This document shows positions 62,704 through 64,000 of a stretch of DNA of 64,000 bases, in pieces. Within the stretch, counting starts at the first letter, position 1; each line of letters opens with the position of its first letter. The stretch spans positions 558,001 to 622,000 of the forward strand of contig CAZCHE010000002.1 in the NCBI GenBank assembly GCA_964498395.1, in the 5' to 3' direction. Source of the DNA: Parapedobacter sp964498395 (GTDB lineage: Bacteria > Bacteroidota > Bacteroidia > Sphingobacteriales > Sphingobacteriaceae). Position numbers and translations under genes: made by a program. The notes under the pieces were generated by a model. It made no database searches. It was given only the letters and a program-made list of their open reading frames with translations, and was not told where the DNA came from.

Positions 62704-63582
62704 ATGAAACACATACCAGACCCGAAAACAATGGCGGCAATCAAGGACCTGTCCTTGGTAGCAAAGACCATCGTGGATGGTTTCATGAGTGGCATCAACA
62801 GCAGCCGAATCCGTGGAGAAGGGGTGACCTTCAGCCAATACCGGAACTACTTGCCTGGAGATGACCTGCGAAACCTCGATTGGAAAATCTACGGCCGAAC
62901 GGAAAGGTACTACATCCGACAGGCGGAGTCGGAAAAGACCATGGCCATATATTTGGTGATCGACGCCAGTGCCTCCATGGCTCACGACTGTGGCGGTTAT
63001 ACCAAAATCCAGTACGCTCGCCAACTTGCCGCCGCATTGGCATTGCTGGCATACCGACAGGGAGACGAAGTTGGGCTTGTCATCGTCAACGGCGAGGGGG
63101 TACAACGCATACCTCCGCGTCATGACACCCAGCAGCTACAACGGATTTACCATGCCTTAAACCAGATGGAAGCAACAGGTCGTTTCGATGAACTGGAAAA
63201 GTACAAGCAATTATATTTTACCTCGGGCAAGGAATTGACCATTTTAATCACGGATTTTTACGAACATCAGGATGAAGTGACCAAACTGATGAGCCTGCTA
63301 AATGCACGAGGCCAAGAGACGATCCTGCTGCACTTAATGGCAGCGAATGAGCTTGAAGGTCAGTTTAAGGGATACGATGCACTGGAAGACCTCGAAACCG
63401 GGGAGGTCGTTATGCTTGGCGGGTCGGCACCGGCAGATCGGCAACTGCTAGAGGCTTTTTTGGCTGCAGCGAAGCAAGTGTTACAACGCAATCATGTTTA
63501 CTACGAGTTGGTCAATGCCAACGACACACCTGGTCAGGCATTGAACAGCTTTTTGGTTAGGAGAAATAAACCCACGCGATAA
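62704..63582 (+). CDS. DUF58-domain protein (vWA-like)
   Basis: Started at the ATG at 62704 (MKHIPDPKTMAAIKDL), 2 bases beyond the MoxR stop; 292 residues. The DUF58 block is FSQYRNYLPGDDLRNLDWKIYGRTERYYI (given here as GEGVTFSQYRNYLPGDD and LRNLDWKIYGRTE), and the metal-site form YLVIDASASM (DxSxS) shows a von Willebrand A-type fold. It is a standard partner of MoxR ATPases in the cytoplasm. The next gene overlaps closely, so the operon is translationally tight. Confidence 0.92.
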   Translation: MKHIPDPKTMAAIKDLSLVAKTIVDGFMSGINSSRIRGEGVTFSQYRNYLPGDDLRNLDWKIYGRTERYYIRQAESEKTMAIYLVIDASASMAHDCGGYTKIQYARQLAAALALLAYRQGDEVGLVIVNGEGVQRIPPRHDTQQLQRIYHALNQMEATGRFDELEKYKQLYFTSGKELTILITDFYEHQDEVTKLMSLLNARGQETILLHLMAANELEGQFKGYDALEDLETGEVVMLGGSAPADRQLLEAFLAAAKQVLQRNHVYYELVNANDTPGQALNSFLVRRNKPTR

Positions 63583-63583
63583 G

Positions 63584-64000
63584 GTGTCTGTCGAGTTCTT
63601 ATACCCACTTGGTTTTCTGGCTGCCACGAGTATCATCGTTCCGGTAGTGATCCACCTGTGGCGTAAACAAACGCGTAAGGTACTGCGGGTCGGGAGTATC
63701 CGGGTATTCGATCATGCAAAGCGACAGCGCATCAACCGTGTTCGGATTGTCAACTGGCCGCTATTGCTGCTGCGCTGCCTACTCATGCTGATCTTTTCCG
63801 CTGGCTTGGCAGCTCCTTATATCGACTTGCATCGCCTCAAAGCAGACGAAACGGGATGGGTATTGTTGGGATCTGGTTATGAGGATAGCCTGAGCGCCGA
63901 CCAACAACAGCAACTGGATAGCTTACTGAATCAGGGATACGGACTGCGTGCATTCGAGCCAGGTTTCCGCAGTATCGATCGGCAAGCGCGCGACACGGTG
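63584..64000 (+). CDS. BatA-like N-terminal domain membrane protein, partial
   Basis: The frame starts at a GTG (63584-63586), one base beyond the DUF58 stop, and stays open to the window edge (139 codons). It reads VSVEFLYPLGFLAATSIIVP and then RINRVRIVNWPLLLLRCLLML, the two membrane helices of BatA-type proteins (TIGR02226 N-terminal double-transmembrane domain). The soluble part that follows begins DETGWVLLGSGYEDSLS. It is the third gene of the MoxR operon. The rest lies outside the window. Confidence 0.85.
   Translation, partial: MSVEFLYPLGFLAATSIIVPVVIHLWRKQTRKVLRVGSIRVFDHAKRQRINRVRIVNWPLLLLRCLLMLIFSAGLAAPYIDLHRLKADETGWVLLGSGYEDSLSADQQQQLDSLLNQGYGLRAFEPGFRSIDRQARDTV

Overview
This window reads as chromosome of a Bacteroidetes bacterium, most likely family Sphingobacteriaceae (Parapedobacter/Pedobacter-like; inferred from gene content, not from a search). 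The signs are two SusC/SusD outer-membrane systems, a SusD-linked DUF3823 lipoprotein, many lipoproteins, a LytS/LytTR two-component system, the ileS-dksA-lspA gene order, and promoters matching the Bacteroidetes TAnnTTTG -7 element. No transposase, integrase, rRNA or CRISPR array is visible.

Layout. 1-3.5 kb: end of a SusC-SusD-DUF3823 nutrient uptake locus. 3.6-4.8 kb: a small lipoprotein and a ParE-type toxin-antitoxin pair. 4.9-18.7 kb: the most interesting region, a nine-gene leftward cluster. It runs XRE-cupin regulator, hydroxy-aminoethylphosphonate lyase-like PLP enzyme (PbfA-like), SusC, SusD, a lipoprotein phosphodiesterase of the alkaline phosphatase superfamily, a PhnX-like hydrolase, a DUF5690 transporter, a TIGR03364-type FAD oxidoreductase and a Tat-exported phospholipase C. 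I read it as a locus that strips phosphonate or phosphate headgroups from lipids or glycoconjugates outside the cytoplasm, imports them through a dedicated SusCD pair and breaks the C-P bond inside. 18.9-21.6 kb: metA, a structured unexplained intergenic segment and a lone sulfatase.

21.7-31.2 kb: an accessory block of unknown secreted proteins and lipoproteins, including two divergent paralogues on either side of an RCC1-like protein. It is followed by a histidine kinase/LytTR regulator pair whose probable DNA site (two 9-bp direct repeats spaced by 12 bp) lies before a DUF4412-like gene. 31.5-45 kb: an FG-GAP protein, a PatB-type C-S lyase, an esterase, two GH43 enzymes, a GH29 fucosidase, patatin, dnaK, a nucleotidyltransferase and a HerA-like ATPase. 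45-57.7 kb: housekeeping genes gnd, lspA, dksA-like, ileS, iscA-like, glyA, an ECF sigma factor, a 2H phosphoesterase and a phytoene-desaturase-like oxidoreductase. A striking 21-bp tandem repeat field lies between ileS and iscA.

57.8-59.7 kb: a 1.74-kb insert bounded by a 14-bp copy of the tRNA-Asp 3' end. Its only gene, an AlbA/ATP-binding regulator, is broken by two frameshifts. 59.7-64 kb: prfA, a DUF4159 gene, and the start of a MoxR-DUF58-BatA operon that runs off the end.
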